DNA of 64,000 nucleotides from Przewalskia tangutica (Eukaryota > Streptophyta > Magnoliopsida > Solanales > Solanaceae): positions 80,434,992-80,498,991 of the forward strand of contig CM056731.1 in NCBI GenBank assembly GCA_029844215.1. The letters run 5' to 3'. The stretch's first letter is position 1; every line of letters starts with the position of its first letter. A program made the translations under genes and the position numbers. Of the stretch, positions 48,300 to 59,140 are shown piece after piece. A model generated the notes under the pieces. The model ran no database searches. It had not been told where the DNA came from and saw only the letters and a list, made by a program, of their open reading frames with translations.

Positions 48300-49801
48300 A
48301 ATTAGATTCCCTAATGGACACTCAACTTATTTTCCGTTTCGCTTTAGCCACTTACAAAAACCTTCTCCCTTGGCAAGTCTGTTTTGCAAGGAGTGGACTG
48401 TTTTTGGCTTTCTATTATGCCCGTTCCGGCTACGGTCAGTGATAGAATTATTCGGCTCTGTAGGGCTTTCTTGTGGAGGTCGAACCACCCCCCTATTTCA
48501 TGGAAACAGTGCTGCTTGCCCAAAACAGAAGGGGGACTTGGCTTTAGGGACATTAAAGCATGGAACCTTTGTTTACTTGCAAAAACTCTTTGGGATATTC
48601 ACCAGAAGAAGGACTCTCTTTGGGTCCGTTGGATACACCACAGATACCTTTCTAATTCTGATTTTTGGTCATGGGAGGCGGCCAAAGGGGACTCCTCTCT
48701 TATTAAGAGGCTGGTTTCTATTCGAAATCAGATTGTACATCGAGTTGGGACACATGCTGGGGCTCGCAACACCATCTCATCCTGGCACAACTTATCGTCT
48801 GGTGCTGGGGGAATTCAGGAAGCTTATAACTTCTTTAGATCACAGGATAGTGCGGTCGCGTGGTCACGTGAGGTCTGGAATTCCTGTATTCTGCCCAAAC
48901 ACTCCTTTATTCTGTGGATGTGCGTTGTTAAAAAGCTACGCACAAAGGATAGGACCCCTTATTTTGACACTCCTCGGTTATGTGGGCTGTGCTCTATGGA
49001 TGATGAGACTAACACCCATTTATTCTTCAACTGTGCCTTTTCAGCTTACATCTGGCAGCACATCAGACAGTGGCTTGGCATTAGTAGAGCTATGACCACT
49101 ATTGACAGTGCATTGAAATACATTAGGAAGGAAGGTCGTGGTACAGGTTGGCAGGCCAAGGCTAAAAGGGTGGCCCTTGCAACCACGGTTTACCATATAT
49201 AGATCACGCGTAACAAAGTTGTCTTTGATGGTGCAAGACATGATAGAGAAGCCCTCATCTTCAAAATCAAGACTAGTGTTTATTCTATTTTGTTTTCTCT
49301 TTTTCCGCAATTTATTTCTCGTTTTGAGCATTTGGCTCTTGGCAATAATCACCACTAGCAGCATTAACGCTAGGCGCTCTTCCCTCATCGTGGGTTTATC
49401 CCATTGGGTTTACCATGATGAGGGTTTACGGAGGCTGCGGCTGCAACCTTGTGTCAGGCGACTGACATTAGGGATTGCCAGGGGCTACCTGTGTAGGCCC
49501 TCATGACTTCCCGACCTGTGGGACATGCTTGAGTTTTGGTTATGACGCGAAAGAATCAGTGACCACCCGGTATGTGGGTTGTGCACCTGGATTCCCAGCT
49601 TCATTTCGCCTATATAGGCTCTCTAGACTACCCGGCTTGTGGGATTAGTTAGAGTTTTATGCTTGACGCTAATGGATATTGTGACTACCCGACATGTGGG
49701 CTATGTGCGATATTCCTAACGTCTTTCATATTTTGTCCGGGGGTTCTCCCTCGGTTGGTGTACGTCTTTATATATTTTTACCGTTCCACCAAAAAAAAAA
49801 A
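48300..49801 (+). pseudogene. LINE (L1-type) 5'-truncated copy: RT C-terminus, zf-RVT, 3' UTR, poly-A
   Basis: The frame 48384-49199 has the RT thumb/C-terminal region (DCFWLSIMPVPATVSDRIIR, CRAFLWRSNHPPISWKQCCL), then CILPKHSFILWMCVVKKLRT, the zinc knuckle CGLCSMDDETNTHLFFNC and the tail YHI followed by TAG (49200) where the first LINE reads TGG. It continues as TRNKVVFDG.. to a stop near 49358. Upstream to about 48340 the frame continues (FSLGKSVLQ), with the true start lost by 5' truncation. The 3' UTR ends in 12 A at 49790-49801. Confidence 0.88.
49500..49720 (+). repeat. Short direct repeats in LINE 3' UTR
   Basis: The phrase gactacccg(a/g)c(t/a)tgtggg or a close variant occurs at about 49506, 49560, 49627 and 49682, each followed by a gagtttt / tgacg stretch. 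The other LINE has it at about 36658 and 37011. The spacing is 55-67 bp. It may be part of the RNA structure recognised by the L1 RT. Confidence 0.75.
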
Positions 49802-49996
49802 AGTATGATGCTCCACTCCCTTCAAATTAGTACCATACACACCCATTGTCATGTTACTCTTATTTTCCCAATCTCTTGTGGGTCAGTATGCTCTTTCGAA
49901 TTAACTTTAAAATGTCTCTCATTTTGTACTTAATCCAAATTAGAGTTAATAGGTGGCATAATTATCTTTTTGGGTTCCCCTAAAAATTAATAGCCG

Positions 49997-49998
<2 letters not shown>
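49802..49998. other. Intervening sequence, no feature
   Basis: AT-rich flank between LINE poly-A and the TA microsatellite. Nothing recognisable. Confidence 0.5.

Positions 49999-50050
<52 letters not shown>
49999..50050. repeat. TA microsatellite
   Basis: An uninterrupted (TA)n of about 52 bases, bounded by gccgat and gggttttg. Confidence 0.97.
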
Positions 50051-50054
<4 letters not shown>

Positions 50055-51414
50055 TTTGTCGGGTTTGTACACGCAGCAAAATTTGAAAATTTATGTTTCA
50101 AACCCGTGGGGCGGTCAAACTAATGGATGATTATATAATGTAAAACATACAGAAATTGTAATGCGTCGATAGAACACTTACAATTTAGCAAATCTGGAAT
50201 CTTCTTCTTCAAGTGTGCGCCGAGGGTAAGCACGCAACCGTTCCTCGATTTGCAAGTCAAAAACTCCAATGTAATTACTCTTTCGGAAAGTTAGGAAATC
50301 TGGCAGACTTTTAATAATTCAAGTGAATTAGGTGTGTTAAAATAATGATGGAACCCTCTATTTATAGCTGTAAATTCAACTAGGGTTTCCCAAGTGGGTC
50401 AGCCCCAGAAATCGAGACAGAGTGGGTCACTCGGACCCACTAGACATATGGCGTCGCGGCGTTCAATGGGTGGTACCGCGGCCCTGGTCCAATTTTGCCC
50501 TCGTTTCTATTTCAATTAAATCTGAAATATCATCTCTATTTAATTAAACAATCATTATTTATTCTAATGTCTCGATTAAAAATCGAACATTTATATTCTC
50601 TCTGATTATATCCTTGAATCGACGGAACAATTGACTAAGTGTTACCCTACATGCCTTCACATATCGACACTAATAACATTAAGGTCTACACGAAACTCCT
50701 AGACGGTGCCGGAAGACGAACTCAATATGTGAAGTATAGTTACACGAAACTTGTGAACTGAACCTCTATGTGGGTAGATAAAATCCTTTCGGTCACGACA
50801 CACTCGATCAAGCTTAGGATCTGTCAAGTGTCTATCCAAATGGCTTGATCATTATATTTCATCTATATTAGCTGACAACAAGACCATATCAAGGATATGT
50901 CTATTGCATTGGCCAATGACTTAGTCAACCTAATATCATATGAGAATCTGAGTGTTCTCTCGAAGATACTTTCGAGGAATGAATCCTAATCTTGGCTCAA
51001 CTACACCTTTAATCTACGTCGCAATATACCCAATATAAGTCGCGTCTCAACCTATAAGGCATTTGAGATTAGGACAGGATCAAAGTATATTACTCTGTAA
51101 ACAAGGCGCATATCGACCTAAAGTCTAAGGACTTCTATCTCCCACACGTTGATGACACTTTAGACATATAAAACAAACAGTACATCAGCAGGATATACCA
51201 ATACTTCTACAAGTATCCATGTGTCCATCACGAGTTGTCATAACTCGTAGCAGGTGAGACATACTACATCCCTAAGGATATGATGTAGACCATATGTCGA
51301 TGTATCACATATCATCGATATCCCATTCTCGATGATCATTAGTCAAGGCAATTTAAGAGATACGTTATAATATTAATCTCTCACATTATTAATAACTTCG
51401 TAACCTCTAGGGAT
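50051..51414 (-). mobile_element. LTR-like relic, probably minus strand
   Basis: No protein is encoded. A minus-strand TATA-like ctataaatagaggg (50355-50370) is followed on that strand by a leader of LTR R/U5 character. Upstream lie about 900 bp of unique-looking sequence. It resembles a copia-type LTR, but no second copy, primer site or clear termini are visible. Confidence 0.4.
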
Positions 51415-51600
51415 AGCTACAAGAAAAATGACCTTCGATAACAGTTAGAAACTGTCACCGTAGAGGGTGCATGACAGTTATTTTAAGTGTCATTATAGTC
51501 GGTGTCACCGTAGGTCCTCCCTACGGTGACAGTTTAAATAAATGTCACATACTGTGACGGGCATAAACCGTCGTCACACATTTCACGGTTTTTTTTCCCG
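51415..51600 (+). mobile_element. CACTA (En/Spm) transposon terminus, degraded
   Basis: agCTACAAGAAAAATGAC at 51415 corresponds to the conserved CACTA end CACTACAAGAAAA with its first two bases changed. Next come subterminal inverted motifs: gtcaccgtagg / cctacggtgac (about 51509-51532) and gtgacgg / ccgtcgtcac (51556-51579), typical of CACTA transposase-binding arrays. The opposite end and a transposase are not in the window. Confidence 0.6.
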
Positions 51601-52559
51601 GGAATTTACAAATTTTGGCGGTTTATTTAAATTTTATTAATTTAATATATTTTTTGGCGGTAAATTTTTAAATATATTTAAATTTTAATTATTTAATTTA
51701 ATAAATTTGAATTTTAATTAATTAATTTTTTATTTTTTCAATAATATTTAAATTGGAGAGAAAATAGCATATTGTAACTAAAATGTGACTAATTAATCAA
51801 ATCATTTAAATACACAATATTGAAACATTTATGAATTGTTTTACAAAATAAAATATCCCAAAACAAAAGAAATGCATGGTCTCGGCCAAGACAAACAAGA
51901 AGGCCGAAAATACAATATCTTCTTGAACTTCCAATTCCGCCAAATTTTTTGTAGGGACTATCTTTGCTTGTGGCATAATTTGATATCAGCTGGAGTCATC
52001 TGCATAACCCCAAGTAAAGAACCAAAAAAATATTAATGATCTCTCTAAGTATGGTAATGCATTACGAAGAAATTGACATATTTCATACTTTTATATTTCA
52101 CCTATTTATTTTGTAATTTTTGAGACTCTCCATATACTCTCGATGCACATGTAAAATAAAGAAGAAAAAAGGATTAGTAGGTGAAATATAAAAATATGCA
52201 CATAAGTAAAAAAAGATGCAAATTCACTTTGTATTCTATATTTTGTATGTTAAATTGATTTCAGTGAATTCTTTTACACGAGAATGGCTTATTCTTCTTG
52301 TTTCCATTCATAAAAATGAAGTGTTCAACAGATGACCTATAACACCTTTTAAACACATTTTCTAATAAGTACAATCTGCTACAATATGGCACATGGGACT
52401 ATCTATAACACATGAAAAATAAATTACTTTTAGATAGATAACGGCAATTGCAGTTAATGAATTGAACAAGAATGAGTGAATCTCACGTATGAAAATAATT
52501 CGGACTTTACACTAAAATCACATTTTATATATAAATACAGTAGCAAAATAGCCAAAAAT
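51601..52559. other. AT-rich sequence without recognised features
   Basis: Long A/T stretches, possibly internal CACTA sequence after the terminus at 51415. A 66-codon frame at 51836 has no recognisable domain. No gene supported. Confidence 0.4.
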
Positions 52560-52800
52560 CATCTTCTAAATGGCCCAAAAATCCGTAGCAAAATGGCCAA
52601 AATATGTCCGACAAAAATGGCCAAAAATCAGTAGTAAAATGGCCCAAAAAATCAGTCCGACGAATAGTAAAATCAATCTGACAACAGTAAAATCAATCCG
52701 ACAAGCAGTGAAATCAGTCCGACAAGTAGTGAAATCAGTCCGACAAGCAATAAGATAGTCCGACAAGCAGTGAAATTAGTCCGACAATCAGTGAAATAAC
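52560..52800. repeat. Degenerate minisatellite, ~20 bp unit
   Basis: Two unit types follow each other: (a)tggcc(c)aaaaatc(a/c)gtag (52569-52650) and agtccgacaagcagtgaaat (52655-52800). The array reads through into the copia RT fragment. Open frames on both strands here are repeat-generated. Confidence 0.85.
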
Positions 52801-52807
52801 TCTACTA

Positions 52808-53235
52808 TTGAAGGTTTTCTCCATTAATGAGTGTGACAAATGTGTCTACATGAAAGGAAATTCTGACTCGTTCGTCATGATATGCCTTTACGTAGACGAC
52901 ATGTTGATTACAGAGAGTAGTCCTAGTTTGATCCTAGAGACTAACAATATGTTGAAACAATATTTCGACAAGAAAGATATGAGCATTGCAGATGTCATCT
53001 TAGAGTCAAGGTCACTAAGACGTCTGACGGACTGATTTTATCTCGGTCTCACTACATCGAGGATGTGTTGAGAAAGTTTAAGATATTCGACAGTTCGCCG
53101 ATGAAGTCACCACTGGATATGAATAAGAAAATTGATAAAAAATTGGTGCGCCGGTATGCCAGGAGCGATATGTGTAGGTGATTGGGAGTTTGATGTACAT
53201 AACAAACTGCATCAACATATTAACGCAGAATTTTA
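52808..53235 (+). pseudogene. Ty1/copia RT fragment
   Basis: The frame 52808-53032 reads FSINECDKCVYMKGNSDSFV, then the RT catalytic block MICLYVDDMLIT and MLKQYFDKKDMSIADVILES. After a shift, YARSDMCR.LG.LMYITNCIN follows to about 53235. The YVDD motif is intact. It is an isolated piece with no LTRs, from a copia lineage different from the 41-47 kb element. Confidence 0.85.
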
Positions 53236-54108
53236 ATGAGCGACAAAATTGCTTGAACAAATATATACTCATAAGACCATAGCATTTCTCCTTTTGAAAC
53301 TGATTTTCATAATGGAATGGTGAACACACAACAGGCACATAACTATGATCCTCTCTTTGGTCAATCTTAATAGATTTTAAATAATTCAGGCTCAAGAAAG
53401 CTTACAAGTAATGTAAAACAGTTAAATTTGATGCAGTAGGTGGAATCTCCCCACTCAATCCACTGGAGGATAAGTCCCTGGAAAGAGTTTGAAACATTTA
53501 GAATGGAGAATTTAGAAGAGCTTAAAGGTACTTTATTCTGAAAGAATCTTGGAGTAACCTTATTCGTCAAGCATAATATCCTGCCAATGGAAAATATATT
53601 GGACAACTCAGATGATATAAGTACAGAAAACATACAAGCCTATCAAGAAAGATTGGCAAACTAGGACACATTTCTAGTCGACGGATTAATACATGATTTG
53701 GTATACCATGACATACAAATACTAGGGACTTAGCATCAGGCAAATACCCACCAACATTATGTGAGTAGTCATTTACTGGTCTTGTACCTGCAGTTAAATA
53801 CATTAATGAATAACCAAGACCTAAATATAATTTTATGAAGGATATAAATAGCATAGTCAATTCATGGGGACCAAAAGAAAGATGAAGTTATTCCACAAGC
53901 ACAACTAGAGAATCGGGCTATCATACATATGATAAAGGATCATGAACTATCAAGACACTATTTATAAGATCAGACATCAGTCCTTATAAATCAATAATAA
54001 AATATGCTCAGCGAAGTCTGGCTAACCTACACACCCCAGTATAACAATCAAACACAAGGAAAGAAGAAATAGGAAAAATTAAGTTTAAGTTGTATATCAA
54101 CTTTGCAC
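53236..54108 (-). other. Probable intron of the ARMC6-like gene
   Basis: Low-copy-looking AT-rich DNA lying directly downstream (minus strand) of the exon donor site at 54107-54108. Short frames here show no domain. I could not find a second exon. Confidence 0.4.
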
Positions 54109-54231
54109 CTGGGATAACAAGGAGCAGCAAGTTCTGGCTACAATTTTTTCACACTGTTCACCACTGTCATCTATACATTGAATAATTGCATCTATACCAC
54201 CATTATCAGCAACGGCTCTGCATGTTTCATC
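54109..54231 (-). CDS. Single exon of an armadillo-repeat protein 6 (ARMC6)-like gene
   Basis: The 123-base minus-strand interval is open for 41 codons and reads DETCRAVADNGGIDAIIQC, IDDSGEQCEKIVARTCCSLL, SQ. It is bounded upstream by ..tttcAG acceptor (54232-54233) and downstream by GTgcaa donor (54107-54108), with both introns in phase 0. The text matches the conserved part of the plant ARMC6-like armadillo-repeat family, as I remember it. The upstream intron contains LTR H from 54372 and may be many kb long. Whether the gene is intact cannot be seen; this could be an orphan exon. Confidence 0.75.
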
Positions 54232-54372
54232 CTGAAACCAAAAGTGAAAGAGCTAACAATTAGGAATTATGGAGCAACTGAGTCAAAGTTGCAAGTCATT
54301 ACTACAGAAAAAATGTTATGAGCATTAGTTTGTTATTAGTGGAACCAAAGGCAACTAAGAGAACTTACAACT

Positions 54373-54526
54373 TGTCGCGCTCCGAACCCCGGACCCGTGA
54401 CTGGTGCCCTACCCGGGGCACCCTTCTACCTGACTGACACAAGTAAATTGCGGAACTAAATAACACCTCGTTTTTTTTTCTTTTTTTAAAACCAACTAAC
54501 ATGCAAGGGCAAAGCCGACAAGCATG
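54373..54526 (-). mobile_element. LTR H, left part (gypsy, split by Athila G)
   Basis: It starts tgtcgcgctccgaaccccgg and continues ggtgccctacccggggcacc, the same end type as LTRs C, D and E. It is interrupted at 54526 by element G and resumes at 62973 (gccgacaagc joins agctgccatata). Its left flank caact may be one target duplication; the other end lies beyond the window. Confidence 0.82.
54521..54526. repeat. Target-site duplication of Athila G, left copy (one-base variant)
   Basis: agcatg here against agctg at 62973-62977, a 5-bp duplication with one inserted base. Confidence 0.65.
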
Positions 54527-55744
54527 TGATGCGCGATTTATGCACACACTTAAACGCAAGTGCACGTGTCGTGTCAAGTAATATAGTCTTAGAAGGCCCA
54601 GTTATCGTCCTCAGGGATTAGTGCTCAAGTACCAAATTATATTCCTTGTTATCTATTTGGTGACCGATAATTGATTTGTTGTTTATGACTCTAATTATGA
54701 AAACTAATTAAACTACGTTGTTTTAATTCAGTAATGTGGAAATAGGGATTCCAAATCTCCTCAACTATCCGCTTAACTTACTTATTAATGCAATTAAGTA
54801 TGGTTCTCCTTCTATTTTGAGATAGCAGGTTTACTAAGCCGTTTTATACTCCTGTTAAGGTTATATAAACACTCAACCCCAGTATAGCACCTTTCTACCT
54901 TTCGGTGATAAGATTGACTCTAGAGGAGGATTAAGACCAAAAACCTATTAATACTACACAAGTATCGGGGTACTTTCGTCCGCGATTTAACCTATGTTTA
55001 TCCAACTACAGCATATTCACAACCTCCCCTTTCGGATTTCGGTTAGAAATCATAAGAATTATGATAATTAATGATCAGGTAATTACCAAGCAATCAAAAC
55101 ATATATTGAATAAATCTCAACAATAAGAAGAAGAACCAAAAACATGCATTAATTCATAAAGAAAAGGTTCAAGTGAATTGACATGGAAAGCCCTATATTA
55201 GAAGTTAGTTCCTAGCCATAGACATGACAAAAACTAATTCAATATCCAACATAAACATGTAAAGAAAGTAAAACAAGAACAAGAAATTACTAAGATAAAG
55301 TCTCCAATTTTGATCTCCCAAAGTGTGTGAATTGCCAAGAAGAGGAACGCTTAAATCTGGCCTAGGGTTCTCTTTTTATAGCCTCCAAAACGTGATGCAG
55401 GTTTTCCTTCAGGCCTGGCCCAGTATCCATTCGAAAATCTGATTTTCCGACGGTAGCGCGGCTGAGAACCTGCAACCTCGAAGATTAGGCTCGTGGCGCT
55501 GGCCTCGCTTGGCTGGGCGCGCAAGACTTGGCTGTTTCGTGCTCAGTTCACCACTTTCTCGCATTTCGAGCTGTGGAACCTCCGTTTCTGCCCTCTTTTT
55601 GCTCATTTTCCGCCAATGAGCCACTTTAAACCAATATGACTCAAAATAAAGAAAATCTATCCTAAGACGACACGTATTTGTACAAAAATAGACAAAAGAC
55701 TCACTAAAAACGACTCAAAAGGTGTATATAAAATACACCGATCA
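54527..55744 (-). mobile_element. Element G, 3' LTR
   Basis: Nearly identical to 61764-62972 except for a GC-rich patch at about 55440-55620. A minus-strand TATA (ctataaaaaga, 55371-55383) precedes the presumed transcript start. Confidence 0.94.
55373..55382 (-). promoter_or_regulatory. Putative TATA box, G 3' LTR
   Basis: Minus-strand gctataaaaa; an identical site lies near 62609-62618 in the 5' LTR. Confidence 0.6.
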
Positions 55745-55760
55745 AATACCCCCAAACTTA
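55745..55760 (-). other. Polypurine tract of element G
   Basis: The minus strand reads taagtttgggggtatt directly before the LTR start TGATCGGTG. Similar purine tracts with aagtttgggggg recur near 56277 and 56864, as often seen in the 3' tails of Athila elements. Confidence 0.8.
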
Positions 55761-57362
55761 ACCTTTGCTCGCCCTCGAGCAGAGATAAAAAAGAAAGAAA
55801 TAAAGACACAAAGAGAAAGAAAAATAGAAGACTCAAAGACATTTACCACTTTGCTGCATTGGTGTTACTTAGAAAAACATGAAGGTTGGCAGAATAATAT
55901 GCAGGAACATATAACATGAATTTTTAGCATTCTAAACACATTAAGCTGGATATTTCGCAAACTCATTTTAATCATGCTTAATGAAAGTAAGAATACTGAA
56001 TTATGCATGTCAATTTCAAAAATCCTATGACATGTTTACTTGCTATTCTCCACTAATCATGGATATGCATATAAGAGATCTTCAGGACTTTTCAGGGTTG
56101 TAATGTAGGCTTAGGCATGGGTAGGTAAAAATAGGCATTTAGGCTCATTTTATGTACCATAAGCTCTTTTGCTTTTCAATTCTTCCCTTTTCTTTTGATT
56201 TCCTTTCTTCACTTCATATCTATCTTTCCCCTCTTTTGTTTTGAGAGAGTGAAGTGTCTTATGAATAACAAGCACCCCCAAACTTAAGCTTTTGCCTATT
56301 TCTTATTACTTTTATTGGGGTGCATCAAACTTGTTCACTCTTTTTGTCTCTTTTTTAACACTTTCTATTCCAACCATTTCACATTTTTACTTATGGCACA
56401 AGTGTGGAAATATAAGGTGTCAAAGAAAAAGTTTAATGTTTTAGGCTCAACGGGGCTGACTAGGGATATTTTTAATGTCAGGGATAGGCAAAAGTGGTAA
56501 GAATTGGCTAACAAAAAAATGTCTGAGTCATCTCCCTAACATGCATATCCTAACTATTTCGCCTCAAACAGCAAGCAATCATACACCTAGGTTTTAATCA
56601 TTTAACAATGCACAATTCAAGCAGAAACCCCAAATAGACAGATTTCATGAGTTTTTGGCATATCTAACCTAAGTGTTTAGATAGTTGCTTCTAATTCCAT
56701 TACATTATTCGACCTTAATTCACTAGGTGTCTAGTAACTACAGCATGTATGATCTTCGACAGAAAATTATGACTCAAAAAAAATGTATGACTAAAAAATA
56801 CACAAAACAAATCAAAAAGACTCAACAATATCAAGAACACTAAGACACCCCCCCTCCCCCCAAACTTAAATCACACATTGTCCCCAATGTGTGCAAGACT
56901 CAAAGAAAATAAAAGAAACAGGACAACTTACAGACTTGGTTTAAAGTGGTGGCGGTGGTGGTGGATAGTGCATTGAATCCCGTGAGAGGGGAAGGGCTCT
57001 GGATTTTTGATTTGAAGAAAGGACCGTCAGATTAGGGCGTCTTCAAAAAAAATTCAGAGTATCCATCGTGGCTTCAGCAGACTCAGCCATGCGCCTAAAT
57101 TATCGCGCTCTTACGAACTTTCTGCGTCGCGGCCACACTGGCCCAGCGCGGCTAAGCCATTTTTTCGAAATCTTCTTTTTTTTTTTTTTTTTTGCCCTCC
57201 AAATTCTTGGCTCTGCACCTGTCATCACAACACACAACAATACCTCCGTGAGACTGCTCTAAGTAAAGACTAACTGCGTTAAAGTAAATAAATTAAAATA
57301 CCTTGGGTTGCCTCCCAAGTAGCGCTGTCTTTAACGTCTTTTAGCCGGACGCAAGTTCCTTA
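55761..57362 (-). mobile_element. Element G 3' non-coding tail
   Basis: About 1.6 kb between integrase and 3' LTR. It holds A/T-rich tracts, a poly-C/poly-T region (56848-56870; 57174-57192) and repeated ccccaaactta motifs. No envelope-like frame or transmembrane segment is supported. Confidence 0.7.
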
Positions 57363-58690
57363 TCATTTTAGGGTGAGAGAGGTTACTAGGTTCATATATT
57401 CCATTTCATTGATCAAATAGGGTTTTAACCTCTGTCCGTTTTCCTTGAAGGAGGCTCCCTCTCTCCCTTTTACTTCAACTGCACCATAGGGGAATACTCT
57501 TACCACAGTGTATGGTCCTGACCAACGCGATTTTAACTTGCCTGGAAACAACCTTAACCTTGAATTGAATAGAAGCACTTGTTGTCCTTCTTGAAAGTCT
57601 TTTGGTATCAACATCTTGTCGTGTCATACTTTCGTTCCTTCCTTGTAGATCTTTGCATTCTCATAGGCGTTATGCCTGAATTCATCCAACTCGCTCAGCT
57701 GTAGCAGCCTCTTCTGCCCTGCTGATTTGGCATCCATGTTTAGCTTCCTCATTGCCCAATAAGCTCTGTGTTCCAACTCTACTGGCAAATGACATGCTTT
57801 ACCAAAAACTAACTTATATGGTGACATTCCAATTGGTGTTTTGAATGTTGTTGCATGCGCCAAAGGTCATCATCGGTTTGATGGACCAATCCTTCCTTGA
57901 GCCATCCACCATCTTTTTCAATATGCTCTTCACTTCCCTATTTGACACTTCTGCTTGCCCATTCGCTTGAGGGTGGTAGGCGAGTGTGGTGCGGTGGTAG
58001 ACTCCATATCGGGAAAGCAATGAATTGGCTACATTGCAAAAGTGACTTCGCCGTCACATCGATGATGGCCCTCGGAGTACCAAACCTTGTGAAAATATTC
58101 TTTTGAAGGAATCTTTGAACAGTCTTACTGTCGTTTTCTTTTGTGGCTACTGCTTCTACCCATTTGGACACATAATCCACTGCCAGAAGGATATACTGAT
58201 TTCCAAAGGACGGCGGGAATGGACCCATGAAATTGATCCCCCACACATCAAATAGTTCCACTTCCAATATCCCTTGTGAAGGCATTTCATTTCGTCGTGA
58301 AATGTTCCTGTTCTTTGACAACTATCACATCTTTTCACAAAGGCATGGGCATCCTTAAAAAGTGTTGGCCAATAGAACCCGCTTTGCAGTACCTTTACCG
58401 CTGTTCTTGATGCCCCAAAGTGTCCACCACATGGTAGGGTATGACAATGAGTAAGAATCTGGTGCATCTCCTCATCTGGTATATATCGCCTGATGACTTG
58501 ATCGGCACAGTGTTTGTATAACATCGGCTCCTCCCAATAGTAGTGTTTTACTTCGGAGTAAAACCTCTTCACTTGATGTCTTGTCAACCCTGGGGGTATT
58601 ACCTTAGCTGCAAGAAAATTAACAAAATCAGCGTACCAAGGTAAATTACAAACCGCACTTACTTGAAATAATTGCTCATCTGGGAAGTGA
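57363..58690 (-). pseudogene. Element G integrase
   Basis: The HHCC zinc finger (HQILTHCHTLPCGGHFGASR ... CDSCQRTG) sits near 58330-58470 in the 58156-58842 frame. The core includes FDVWGINFMGPFPPSFGNQY, KWVEAVATKENDSKTV and FGTPRAIID (57938-58321), HPQANGQAEVSNREVKSILK (about 57900-57980) and TPIGMSPYKLVFGKACHLPV. The C-terminus is VLLFNSRLRLFPGKLKSRWS GPYTV (57363-57614). A TGA replaces the Trp codon near 57620 and two frameshifts break the core, so it is defective. Confidence 0.9.
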
Positions 58691-59140
58691 TCATTTATCT
58701 GCACATCCTTGGTGTTCTGGCTCTGTGTTCTCAAGCCTTGACAAGTGGTCTGTAACTGAGTTTTCTGTCCCCTTCTTGTCATGAATTTCCACGTCGAATT
58801 CTTGGAGTAGCAAGACCCATCGAATGAGGTGAGTTTTTGCATCCTTCTTTGTCATCAAGTACTTTATAGCAGAATGGTCAGTGTATACTATCACCTTATT
58901 TCCAATCAAGTATGGCCTGAATTTCTCAAATGCATACACTATTGCTAGCAAATATTTTGCTGTAGTCGCGTAATTCAACTGTGCGTCATTCAGAGTTTTA
59001 CTAGCATAGTAAATGGATCTAAATACCTTATCGATTCTCTGTCCAAGCACTGCTCCCACTGCATAATCATTTGCATCGCACATTAGTTCAAATGGGAGCT
59101 CCCAGTTTGGTGCAATGACTATGGGTACTGAGATAAGCTT
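58691..59140 (-). pseudogene. Element G RNase H
   Basis: The 130-codon frame begins MCDANDYAVGAVLGQRIDKV, followed by IYYASKTLNDAQLNYATTAK, LLAIVYAFEKFRPYLIGNKV and the conserved YTDHSAIKYLMTKKDAKTHL. It ends with the spacer to integrase (ENSVTDHLSRLENTEP). Confidence 0.88.

Noticed and set aside
55761..57362. Envelope-like gene in the Athila 3' region
   Set aside because: No long frame, signal peptide or transmembrane segment is visible; only short frames of up to about 65 codons.
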